A stretch of DNA of 16,657 nt, taken from NCBI GenBank assembly GCA_003220855.1, contig QHTP01000030.1, positions 1 through 16,657 on the forward strand. The letters are read 5' to 3'. A program made the position numbers and the translations under genes. The notes under the pieces were generated by a model that did not search any database, was not told where the DNA came from, and was given only the letters and a program-made list of their open reading frames with translations. Every line of letters starts with the position of its first letter. The stretch's first letter is position 1. Below are positions 1 through 6,225 of the stretch, in pieces. Origin of the DNA: Gemmatimonadota bacterium. Its GTDB lineage: Bacteria; Gemmatimonadota; Gemmatimonadetes; Gemmatimonadales; GWC2-71-9.

Positions 1-483
1 ATCGCCCCGGGCGCGGTCGTGCTGGGGGACGTGACGCTCGCCGCGCGCGCCAGCGTGTGGTACGGCGCCGTGCTGCGCGGCGATATGGACGCGATCGTGA
101 TCGGCGAGGCGACCAACGTGCAGGACGGCGCGATCGTGCACGTGGATGCGGGGCTGCCGGCGCGCGTCGGCGCTCGCGTCGGCGTGGGGCACCGAGCCAT
201 TCTCCACGGCTGCACGGTCGAGGACGACTGCCTGATCGGCATGGGGAGCGTGCTGCTCAACGGGGCGCAAATCGGAGCAGGCAGTGTGGTCGCGGCGGGC
301 GCGGTCGTCCCCGAGGGGAGCAGGGTGCCGCCCGGCTCGCTGGTCGTGGGGGTGCCGGCCCGGGTGACGCGGGCGGTGGACGACGCGCTGCGGGAGCGCA
401 TCCGGCAGACGTGGGAGCACTACGTGATGCAGGCCGAGCGGCATCGGGCGGGGACCTACCCGGTGGCCCGACCAAGTTTGTGA
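1..483 (+). CDS. Gamma-class carbonic anhydrase family protein, 5' partial
   Basis: Left-handed beta-helix protein of the gamma carbonic anhydrase / hexapeptide-repeat family, predicted to hydrate CO2 as a cytoplasmic trimer. The frame is open from base 1, so the gene begins outside the window; the GTG at 19 is internal to the fold and is not taken as the start. Numbering from that GTG, the family landmarks are RGD at 20-22, NVQD at 33-36, and three histidines in the zinc-ligand positions: H41 (IVHVD), H58 and H63 (GHRAILHG). Hexapeptide repeats with I/V/L every sixth residue run to about residue 115, followed by a C-terminal helix. About 161 residues are visible; family members are usually 170-180, so only a short N-terminus is missing. 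Many such proteins lack demonstrated carbonic anhydrase activity, so the family is firm and the reaction less so. Confidence 0.88.
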   Translation: MAPGAVVLGDVTLAARASVWYGAVLRGDMDAIVIGEATNVQDGAIVHVDAGLPARVGARVGVGHRAILHGCTVEDDCLIGMGSVLLNGAQIGAGSVVAAGAVVPEGSRVPPGSLVVGVPARVTRAVDDALRERIRQTWEHYVMQAERHRAGTYPVARPSL

Positions 484-505
484 TGTGAATTCGCTAAACC
501 CCATA

Positions 506-541
506 CAGGTATGCGGCCGTCCGGGAGTCTTGCCCGACCTG
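506..541 (+). terminator. Possible hairpin between the carbonic anhydrase gene and nrdJ
   Basis: CAGGT (506-510) pairs with ACCTG (537-541), and inside it CGGG (522-525) pairs with CCCG (533-536). The right strands are contiguous while the left has an 11-nt bulge. No T-run follows. It lies 22 nt after the upstream stop codon, so it could be a weak terminator, or a structured leader for nrdJ if transcription starts further upstream. The 164-nt gap has no recognisable B12-riboswitch core. Confidence 0.25.
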
Positions 542-647
542 CTCGCCGTGCCTACCTTGACCTCCCGCGCTTTTTGAGCAGGCGCTCGGTTAAATTTCAA
601 TACATCGCCACGCTCTCGGACGCTCTCACCGAAAGGGACGAGCCTGC

Positions 648-3098
648 ATGACTGCTTCGACCCGTGTTGGTACGCTCGACTTGAGCCCTAATGCCATCAC
701 CGTGCTCGAGCGCCGCTACCTGATGAAGGACGACCAGGGGCGGCCCGTGGAGCGGCCCGAGGACCTGTTCTGGCGCGTGGCGCGCACGATCGCCGAGCCG
801 GACCGGCGTTACGGCGCCTCGGACAAAGCGGTGGAGGGGCTGGCCGAGACCTTCTTCGAGCTGATGGCGACTCGGGGCTGGATGCCCAACTCCCCCACGT
901 TGATGAACGCCGGCCGCCCGCTGGGTCAGCTGTCGGCGTGTTTCGTGCTGCCCGTGGACGACGCGCTGTCGAACGGCCAGAGCGGCATCTACGACACGCT
1001 GCGGGCGATGGCCCTAGTGCACCAGTCGGGCGGGGGGACCGGGTTCTCGTTCTCGCGGCTGCGCCCCAAGAACGACGTGGTGCGCTCTACCATGGGCGTG
1101 GCGTCGGGCCCGGTGTCGTTCATGAAGTTGTACGACGCGTCGACCGACGTGGTGAAGCAGGGTGGGACGCGCCGCGGCGCCAACATGGGCATCCTGCGCG
1201 TCGATCACCCGGACATTCTCGAGTTCATCGCCTGCAAGGACGATCTCACGCAGGTCACCAACTTCAACATCTCCGTGGCGGTCACGGACGCGTTCATGCG
1301 GGCCGTGGAGGAGGGGACGGCCTACGATCTGGTGCATCCCCGCACTGGCAAGGCGGTCGGGCAGCTCGACGCCCGCGAGGTGTTCCGCAAAGTGGTCCAC
1401 GGCGCGTGGAAGACGGGCGAGCCGGGCGTGTACTTCATCGATCGGGCGAACCACTACAACCCGGTACCGTACCTTGGCAGCTACGAGGCCACGAACCCGT
1501 GCGGCGAGCAGCCGCTCCTCCCCTACGACGTCTGCAACCTCGGCTCGGTGAATCTCGGCTTGTTCGTGAAGGACGGCGAGGTCGATTGGGAGCGGCTGCG
1601 TACGGTGGTGCACCTGTGCACCCACTTCCTCGACAACGTGATCGATGCCAACAAGTATCCGCTCCCGGAGATCGACCAGCTGGCCCAACGGATCCGCCGC
1701 ATCGGCTTGGGCGTGATGGGCTGGGCCGATCTGCTGGTGCGGCTGGGGATTCCGTACGACGCGGACGAGGGCGTGGCGCTCGGTCGCAGGGTGATGGAGT
1801 TCGTGGACGAAGAGTCGAAGGCGGCGTCGGAGAAGCTGGCGGAGCAGCGCGGCGTGTTCCCGGAGTGGGAGCGGTCGATCTGGGGACCGGACGCGAGCTG
1901 CGCGCGCGGGCCCAGGGGCGAGCGCATCCGGCCGATGCGCCGCCTGCGCAACTGCAACCTCACCACCGTGGCGCCCACGGGCACGATCTCCATCATCGCG
2001 GGGTGCTCCTCGGGCATCGAGCCGCTGTTCGCGGTCGCGTTCATGCGGAACCAGGCCGGCGTGCTGATGCCGGACGTGAACGAAGACTTCGTGCGGATCG
2101 CGCGGCAGGAAGGTTGGTACTCCGACGCCCTGATGCAGCGGATCGCCGGGTCGGGCCACATGCACTTCGCCGAGGTGCCGGCCACGTGGCAGCGGGTGTT
2201 CGTGACGGCGCACGACGTCACTCCGGAATGGCACATCCAGATGCAGGCGGCATTCCAGGAATTCACCGATTCCGCGATTTCCAAGACGTGCAACTTCTCG
2301 AACGATGCGACCGAGGAGTACGTCGAGAAGATCTACCGGTATGCGTACAAGCTCGGCTGCAAGGGCGTGACGGTGTATCGCGACGGTGCGCGCGAGATGC
2401 AGGTGCTCTCGACCGGAGCGACGGCCAAACACGTGCAGGAGCAGGCGGCGGGCTCGGGGAAGGACGCGCTGGCGGAAGCGCTCGGCCGGCTCGCCGAGCT
2501 CGAGGCCGAGCTCGAGCGCACGCGCGTCAAGCTGCACGACGCCGAAGCCGAGAACCTGCAGCGCCGTGCCAAGCGGTCGCGCCCCGACCTCCTCAAGGGC
2601 GCGACCCGGCGGGTCGAAACGCCGCTCGGCACCATGTACGTGAACATCACCGAGGACGACAAAGGCCAGCCGTTCGAGGTCTTCATTTCGCTCGGCAAGG
2701 CGGGCGGCGCCCTCATGGCGGACGTCGAGGCGATCGGCCGCCTCATTTCGCTCGCCTTGCGCTCCGGGATCCCGCTGCGCGAGGTGTACCGCCAGCTGCG
2801 CGGCATCTCGTCCGACCGCGTCGTGGGCCTGGGGCCGAACAAGGTGCTGTCGGTGCCCGACGCCATCGGCATCGCCATCGAGAAGTGGATGCAGGAGAAA
2901 CAAGGCGTGCAGCAGGACCTGTTAGGTGGCGCGGTCGCCCCGGCGGCGGTGCGCGCCGTCGCAGCCGAAGGGGCGGTGAGCGAGCGCAGCGCGGAAGGGC
3001 AGGACTTCATCGGGGCCTGCCCCGACTGCGGCTCGCAGCTCGCCTTCGCCGAGGGCTGCGCCAAGTGCCACGTCTGCGGCTTCTCGGAGTGCGGCTGA
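648..3098 (+). CDS. nrdJ: Class II (B12-dependent) ribonucleoside-diphosphate reductase
   Basis: Adenosylcobalamin-dependent ribonucleotide reductase, 816 aa, making deoxyribonucleotides without oxygen or a separate radical subunit. The N-x-C-x-E radical motif is NPCGEQ at 283-288, with C285 the expected thiyl-radical cysteine. C98 (SACFVLP) and C296 (DVCNLGSVNL) match the redox pair that reduces the substrate. A conserved barrel segment with APTGTISIIAGCSSGIEPLF follows near residues 445-465. Residues about 598-645 form a charged, heptad-like linker (LAELEAELERTRVKLHDAEAE). Residues about 650-750 are the TSCPD domain of this family, and the tail is a cysteine-rich ribbon (CPDCG, CAKCHVCG, ECG) that probably rereduces the active site. 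The ATG follows GAAAGGGACG at 631-640. A possible promoter is TTGAGC (574-579) and TTCAAT (596-601), 16 nt apart. No NrdR box was recognised. Transcription probably ends before the zinc-ribbon gene downstream. Confidence 0.95.
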   Translation: MTASTRVGTLDLSPNAITVLERRYLMKDDQGRPVERPEDLFWRVARTIAEPDRRYGASDKAVEGLAETFFELMATRGWMPNSPTLMNAGRPLGQLSACFVLPVDDALSNGQSGIYDTLRAMALVHQSGGGTGFSFSRLRPKNDVVRSTMGVASGPVSFMKLYDASTDVVKQGGTRRGANMGILRVDHPDILEFIACKDDLTQVTNFNISVAVTDAFMRAVEEGTAYDLVHPRTGKAVGQLDAREVFRKVVHGAWKTGEPGVYFIDRANHYNPVPYLGSYEATNPCGEQPLLPYDVCNLGSVNLGLFVKDGEVDWERLRTVVHLCTHFLDNVIDANKYPLPEIDQLAQRIRRIGLGVMGWADLLVRLGIPYDADEGVALGRRVMEFVDEESKAASEKLAEQRGVFPEWERSIWGPDASCARGPRGERIRPMRRLRNCNLTTVAPTGTISIIAGCSSGIEPLFAVAFMRNQAGVLMPDVNEDFVRIARQEGWYSDALMQRIAGSGHMHFAEVPATWQRVFVTAHDVTPEWHIQMQAAFQEFTDSAISKTCNFSNDATEEYVEKIYRYAYKLGCKGVTVYRDGAREMQVLSTGATAKHVQEQAAGSGKDALAEALGRLAELEAELERTRVKLHDAEAENLQRRAKRSRPDLLKGATRRVETPLGTMYVNITEDDKGQPFEVFISLGKAGGALMADVEAIGRLISLALRSGIPLREVYRQLRGISSDRVVGLGPNKVLSVPDAIGIAIEKWMQEKQGVQQDLLGGAVAPAAVRAVAAEGAVSERSAEGQDFIGACPDCGSQLAFAEGCAKCHVCGFSECG

Positions 3099-3152
3099 GG
3101 GGGCTCGGCGGTGTCGTCGGAGGGTCATTTCGAGGTCGCGCGCGTGTCATGC

Positions 3153-3182
3153 GTCACACTTCCCGTGAGCGGTAAGTGTGAC
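3153..3182 (+). terminator. Strong hairpin downstream of nrdJ
   Basis: A perfect 9-bp inverted repeat, GTCACACTT (3153-3161) and AAGTGTGAC (3174-3182), has a loop that forms three more pairs (CCG 3063-type stem: 3163-3165 with 3170-3172) around TGAG. It starts 54 nt after the nrdJ stop. No T-tract follows, so intrinsic termination is uncertain. Its right arm is shared with the Crp-like palindrome next to it, so it may be regulatory instead. Confidence 0.45.
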
Positions 3183-3219
3183 CCCAGTCACGACTTCCAT
3201 GACGCGAACTGAGTATGCT
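3174..3219 (+). promoter_or_regulatory. Putative Crp/Fnr-type site and -10 box of the zinc-ribbon gene
   Basis: TGTGA (3177-3181), six bases, then TCACG (3188-3192) matches the Crp consensus TGTGA-N6-TCACA at nine of ten positions. AAG and ACTT flank it in near-symmetry. A -10-like TATGCT lies at 3214-3219, and the first suitable start codon, GTG 3226, lies six bases later. If transcription starts at 3226, the palindrome centre (3184.5) falls at -41.5, the classic class II activator position. No -35 hexamer is evident, as expected for an activator-dependent promoter. The regulator itself is not in the window. Confidence 0.45.
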
Positions 3220-3225
3220 TCTGTC

Positions 3226-3615
3226 GTGAGCATGCCCTTCCGCCCCATGACTCCCACGCGCCTTCAGGCGAAGGGATGGGCGCGGGTCGGACGACCCGGC
3301 GCGCATCTGCTGCGCCGCGGTGCGTGGTACCCCGTCGTCCGTATCTCCTCGAGTCACATCGTGGTGTTGGACGTCAATCGGCGGAACGTGCCGGTCGACC
3401 GGCGATTCCTCGAGATTCGCTATCACCCTCCGGAGCGCTGGAGCGTCGTGCGTTGCGAGGCGCGCGAGATCCAGCGGGTCGGCCGGCTGTTCCCGCTGAC
3501 GTACGCCGTGTGCCCCGCCTGCCGCCACCGCCAGGGGTTCGGCTCCGATGCGAAGGACTTGACGTGCGAGCGGTGCAAGAAGCAGGCGACGCTGGCGTGG
3601 GACGAAATGAGCTAA
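3226..3615 (+). CDS. Small zinc-ribbon protein (paralogue 1), unknown function
   Basis: Not a family I can name. From GTG 3226 the protein is 129 aa. The body has the motif LLRRGAWYPVV, then HIVVLDVNRRNVPVDR and PPERWSVV, which look like a small beta-barrel, and ends in a zinc ribbon: CPACRHRQGF then CERC, two CxxC knuckles about 20 residues apart. It is clearly paralogous to the protein at 4304-4696. GTG 3226 was chosen because a -10-like TATGCT lies six bases upstream; ATGs at 3232 and 3247 and a GTG at 3178 are alternatives, and the conserved part begins only near LQAKGWAR. It has no signal peptide or membrane segment and is probably cytoplasmic. Nucleic-acid binding or protein interaction is possible, but the sequence does not decide. 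Confidence 0.72.
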   Translation: MSMPFRPMTPTRLQAKGWARVGRPGAHLLRRGAWYPVVRISSSHIVVLDVNRRNVPVDRRFLEIRYHPPERWSVVRCEAREIQRVGRLFPLTYAVCPACRHRQGFGSDAKDLTCERCKKQATLAWDEMS

Positions 3616-3620
3616 AGGCC

Positions 3621-3696
3621 GGGAAACGTGAAAGGGGAAAGGGGAAACGCGCGGGCATCGGCCTCCACGTTTCCCCTTTCCCTTTTCCCCTTTCCC
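3621..3696. repeat. Heptamer-repeat hairpin between convergent genes
   Basis: Two 29-nt arms (3621-3649 and 3668-3696) are inverted copies matching at 26 of 29 positions, around an 18-nt loop. After its first base the left arm splits in phase into 7-nt units: GGAAACG, TGAAAGG, GGAAAGG, GGAAACG; the right arm is the pyrimidine complement. It fills the 83 bases between the stop codons of the zinc-ribbon gene (+) and the MOSC gene (-), where it could terminate both. Its build matches the elements at 13915-14008 and 15204-15287, so it seems to belong to a dispersed repeat family. Confidence 0.85.
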
Positions 3697-3698
3697 GA

Positions 3699-4277
3699 TT
3701 ACAGCACCACCACCCGGCCGCCGAGCGAAACGATCCCCGACCCGATTCCCCGGCAGTAGTACCCCCGCGTCCCGCCGTCGAGGAACTGCAGCTGCTCCTT
3801 CAACACGTCGGCCTCGACCGTGCCGCCGAGCGCCCATCCGGTGAAGGGCCGACACGGGTGCGCCACTTGCAGCACCTCGAGGCGCGCGAGCGGCCGGCCG
3901 TCGGGCGCGAGCAGCGCTAGCCCCGCGTCCAGGTCCTCGACCGCGATGCGGCCGGTGGTTTCGACGATGATGTTCTCTCCGGCGCAACCGAGTGTGATGC
4001 GGTCGCCGAAGCGCTCGCGCATCAGCGCGTAGTGCGACGTGAAGCCGAGCGACACGCCGTGCACGCCGTCTTCGTTCTTGGTCCAGGGATGGGCGCGGTG
4101 GTGCACGTCCACCAGCCAGGCCCCGCCCGCGTCCTCGCCCAGTACACCGTCCGGACCGAGCGCGACGCGGTCGACCGCGAGCAGCGGGGCAGGGTCGTAG
4201 GCGCGCCGGGGTTTTTCACCGGTCTTGAGCGAGGAGCGCTGGATCTGGAGGCGGACGATGCGGCCGAGCTCGCGCAT
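3699..4277 (-). CDS. MOSC-domain protein
   Basis: Stand-alone MOSC-domain protein, 192 aa. The domain is named after the C-terminus of eukaryotic molybdenum cofactor sulfurase, and bacterial members handle sulfur or Moco-related chemistry. Visible marks are the early strand GRIVRLQIQRSS, GVLGEDAGGAW with DVHHRAHPW, the family motif CAGENIIVE, and a late conserved cysteine in AHPCRPFTGWALGG. The C-terminus RGYYCRGIGSGIVSLGGRVVVL is typical of a beta-barrel ending. ATG 4277 was chosen over an upstream TTG at 4292: TAGATT, a -10-like hexamer on this strand (4288-4283), lies five bases before it and there is no Shine-Dalgarno. It lies between two paralogous zinc-ribbon genes and diverges from the second within 26 bp. 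Its substrate is unknown. Confidence 0.78.
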   Translation of the reverse strand: MRELGRIVRLQIQRSSLKTGEKPRRAYDPAPLLAVDRVALGPDGVLGEDAGGAWLVDVHHRAHPWTKNEDGVHGVSLGFTSHYALMRERFGDRITLGCAGENIIVETTGRIAVEDLDAGLALLAPDGRPLARLEVLQVAHPCRPFTGWALGGTVEADVLKEQLQFLDGGTRGYYCRGIGSGIVSLGGRVVVL

Positions 4278-4303
4278 AACGGAATCTAGCAAAACCTAGT
4301 ATC
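4278..4303. promoter_or_regulatory. Compact divergent promoter region
   Basis: Only 26 bp separate the start codons of the MOSC gene (-) and the second zinc-ribbon gene (+). It holds TAGATT on the minus strand (4288-4283) and TAGTAT on the plus strand (4297-4302), plus two CTAG tetramers. Any -35 elements must lie inside the opposite coding sequences, so the two promoters should overlap and interfere. The start for the plus gene could be ATG 4304 or, with a short leader, ATG 4325. Confidence 0.4.
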
Positions 4304-4696
4304 ATGTGGGTCGCCAAGACGTCCATGAGAATCACCCTCGGTTGGGCCCGATGTGCCGACAACGTGGCGGACATCCTCCGCCGCGGTGCGTGGTACCCCA
4401 TCGTCGAGGAGTCGCCCGACGGGCACGTGGTCGTGGAGGTGCGCCAGCAGCGGGTGCGGCTCGCGCGCGCCGACGTGACGGTGCGGGCGGAGCCGCCCGA
4501 CCACTGGAGCATCGTGGCCCGCACGGGCGTGCTCCGGCCCACTCTGGGAGCGGGAGCGCGTGGGAGCGACGTGGCGACCACCTACGCCGTCTGCCCGCTG
4601 TGTCATTACCGCCAGGACTTCGCCGCCAAGCCCGCCACCCTCAAGTGCGTCCGCTGCGGCGCGACGTCGCCGGTGGACTGGAGCGAGACCTGCTAG
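4304..4696 (+). CDS. Small zinc-ribbon protein (paralogue 2), unknown function
   Basis: 130 aa from ATG 4304; an in-frame ATG at 4325 (MRITLGWAR) is a plausible alternative. It shares GWAR, ILRRGAWYPIV, a HVVVEV strand, PPDHWSIV, and the C-terminal TYAVCPLCHYRQDF...CVRCG ribbon with the protein at 3226-3615, which establishes paralogy. Relative to that copy it carries about ten extra residues before the ribbon (PTLGAGARGSD), encoded by GGAGCG-rich repeated sequence at 4546-4568, an apparent repeat expansion. The two copies bracket the MOSC gene, so a local duplication around or with that gene is likely. Function is unknown; there is no signal peptide or membrane helix. Confidence 0.75.
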   Translation: MWVAKTSMRITLGWARCADNVADILRRGAWYPIVEESPDGHVVVEVRQQRVRLARADVTVRAEPPDHWSIVARTGVLRPTLGAGARGSDVATTYAVCPLCHYRQDFAAKPATLKCVRCGATSPVDWSETC

Positions 4697-4701
4697 ACGC
4701 C

Positions 4702-4753
4702 TTGCGCGCCGCGACGTAGTTAGTATATTAACCATCAACATATTAACTACTAT
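4702..4753 (+). promoter_or_regulatory. Probable MarR operator and promoter
   Basis: An AT-rich island in GC-rich surroundings carries an inverted repeat, GTAGTTAGTAT (4716-4726) and ATATTAACTAC (4740-4750), with one mismatch in 11. ATATTAAC also occurs twice as a direct repeat (4725-4732, 4740-4747), 15 bp apart start to start. TTGCGC (4702-4707) and TATATT (4724-4729), 16 bp apart, make a plausible promoter overlapped by the repeat. MarR-family repressors usually bind such palindromes at their own promoter, so autoregulation is inferred. Confidence 0.62.
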
Positions 4754-4770
4754 CGCACCCCCCAACCTCC

Positions 4771-5232
4771 GTGCCCGACCGCTCCGCCCTCGCCCTGCAG
4801 CTCACCGACGCCATCGGCCTGGCGCGGGCCGCCGTGGAGCACGCCGGTGACCGGGCGTTCCGCGCCTACGGCCTGTCGCACCGGGCGCACGCCGTGCTCT
4901 CGGCCGTGGACCTGGGCGGCCCCGACGGGGCGCGCCCCAAGGACGTCGCCACCCAGCTGGACGTCTCCCGCGCCGCCGCCACCACGTTCATCCAGCGGCT
5001 CGAAACGAAGGGGCTGGTGGAGACCACGCCCGACCCGGAGGACGACCGCGGCGTACGGGTGACGCTGACGCGGCGCGGTCTGGAGATGTTGCTGCGCGCC
5101 AGCCAACTGGAGCGCCGCCTGGCGGCGCGCGCCATCGAGGGACTCCCGGCGTCGAGCATCGCGCGCGCCGTGCACCTGCTCGAGGAGTTCAAGCGGCGGT
5201 TGGAGGAGAAGCAGATCGGCGTTGTGCGCTAG
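4771..5232 (+). CDS. MarR-family transcriptional regulator
   Basis: 153-aa winged helix-turn-helix repressor of the MarR type, expected to act as a dimer. The N-terminal helices (residues 5-45) contribute to dimerisation. The DNA-binding part is RPKDVATQLDVSRAAATTFIQRLETKGLVE (about 56-84), followed by the wing with the typical DPEDDRGVRVTLTRRG. The C-terminal helix (about 110-148) completes the dimer interface. The GTG start sits 21 nt after an AT-rich inverted repeat that is its likely operator. The ligand is unknown. Targets may include its own gene and the adjacent zinc-ribbon/MOSC genes, but no second copy of the operator was seen near them. A gap of 213 nt separates it from the sirtuin gene, so co-transcription is doubtful. 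Confidence 0.88.
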   Translation: MPDRSALALQLTDAIGLARAAVEHAGDRAFRAYGLSHRAHAVLSAVDLGGPDGARPKDVATQLDVSRAAATTFIQRLETKGLVETTPDPEDDRGVRVTLTRRGLEMLLRASQLERRLAARAIEGLPASSIARAVHLLEEFKRRLEEKQIGVVR

Positions 5233-5445
5233 ATGCGGGTTACAAATGTGGGTATTTTTATGCACGAGGCCGGGGACGCGCACTGGCGCCGGCCGCACGC
5301 GAGACAGCACTTGAGGTCTGCCCTCTATTCCTGCGCTTGGTAAGCAATTATCCCGCGCGACTCGCCGCTCTCGCAGGCCGCGTCCTACGGGTCCCTGGGC
5401 CGACTTCATCGGTGGGGTTTTCCACAGCGAGCTTGCCCTCCTGGA

Positions 5446-6225
5446 ATGTTGAAAACCGCCGACGCGACCGTGCAGGCAGCAGCCCGAGCGCTGCGAGCCG
5501 CCCGGTGCCTGGTGGTCACCACCGGTGCGGGGATGTCCCGCGACAGCGGGATCGCCACATTTCGGGACGCGCTCACCGGCCTGTGGGCGCGCTACGACCC
5601 CGAGGAGCTCGCGACCGAGGCGGCGTTCCGTCACAATCCCGCCCGGGTGTTCGGATGGTACGCGTGGCGGCGTCGCCTGGTGCGAGCGGCTGTACCGCAC
5701 GCCGGCTATCATGCCTTGGTGGCGCTGGAACGGATCGTTCCCGAGCTTGTCGTCGTGACGCAGAACGTGGACGGTCTGCACCGGCGCGCGGGAAGCACCC
5801 GGGTGGTCGAGCTGCATGGCTCGCTCGAGCGGTTCTCGTGCCTCGCGGCGCGGCATCCTTTCCCCCCGGACCAGGTGGCGACGCCGGAGGCGGACGGCGA
5901 GTGCGAGCCACCGCGCTGCCTTCGCTGTGACGCACCGGTGCGGCCCGACGTCGTGTGGTTCGGTGAAACGCTGCCCCAGGAGGCCAGCGCGGCGGCGTGG
6001 GACTGGAGCGCGCGCTGCGACGCGATGCTGGTGGTGGGGACGTCGGGGCTGGTCCAGCCGGCGGCGCAGCTGCCGCTGGTCGCGCGCGGCGCCGGGGCCG
6101 TGGTGATCGAGGTCAATCCCGAGCCCAGCGCGATCTCCCCCGCCGCGCATATCACCTGCCGCGGACCGGCCGGCGTGGTGCTGCCGGCGCTGCTCGTGGC
6201 GCTCACGGAAGGGGAACGACCCTGA
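5446..6225 (+). CDS. Sir2-family NAD-dependent protein deacylase (CobB-like)
   Basis: 259-aa sirtuin, predicted to remove acyl groups from lysines using NAD+, giving nicotinamide and O-acyl-ADP-ribose. NAD-binding GAGMSRDSGIATFRD is at 27-41, TQNVDGLHRRAG at 105-116, and the catalytic histidine H124 is in VELHGS. WYAWR at 71-75 gives Y72 and R75, the Y-x-x-R pair of class III sirtuins, which favours succinyl- or malonyl-lysine. Cysteines 132, 153, 158 and 161 lie in the zinc module; its first CxxC is incomplete, as also in E. coli CobB as I recall it. VVWFGE and VGTSGLVQPAAQLP follow in the Rossmann fold. ATG 5446 begins just before the conserved part. Its stop overlaps the proposed start of pyruvate kinase, suggesting translational coupling. 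No clear promoter was seen in the 213-nt gap upstream. Confidence 0.92.
   Translation: MLKTADATVQAAARALRAARCLVVTTGAGMSRDSGIATFRDALTGLWARYDPEELATEAAFRHNPARVFGWYAWRRRLVRAAVPHAGYHALVALERIVPELVVVTQNVDGLHRRAGSTRVVELHGSLERFSCLAARHPFPPDQVATPEADGECEPPRCLRCDAPVRPDVVWFGETLPQEASAAAWDWSARCDAMLVVGTSGLVQPAAQLPLVARGAGAVVIEVNPEPSAISPAAHITCRGPAGVVLPALLVALTEGERP

Noticed and set aside
484..647. B12 riboswitch upstream of the B12-dependent reductase
   Set aside because: The gap is short and I found no convincing B12-box core or the expected junction sequences, only a small imperfect hairpin.
1014..2903. Long minus-strand open frame (629 codons) opposite nrdJ
   Set aside because: It lies entirely opposite a well-recognised gene, is rich in Arg/His/Pro/Ala, shows no domain motif, and is expected in GC-rich DNA.
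5233..5445. RNA gene or promoter in the gap before the sirtuin
   Set aside because: No tRNA-like or conserved RNA fold was seen, and no -35/-10 pair with reasonable spacing could be defended.
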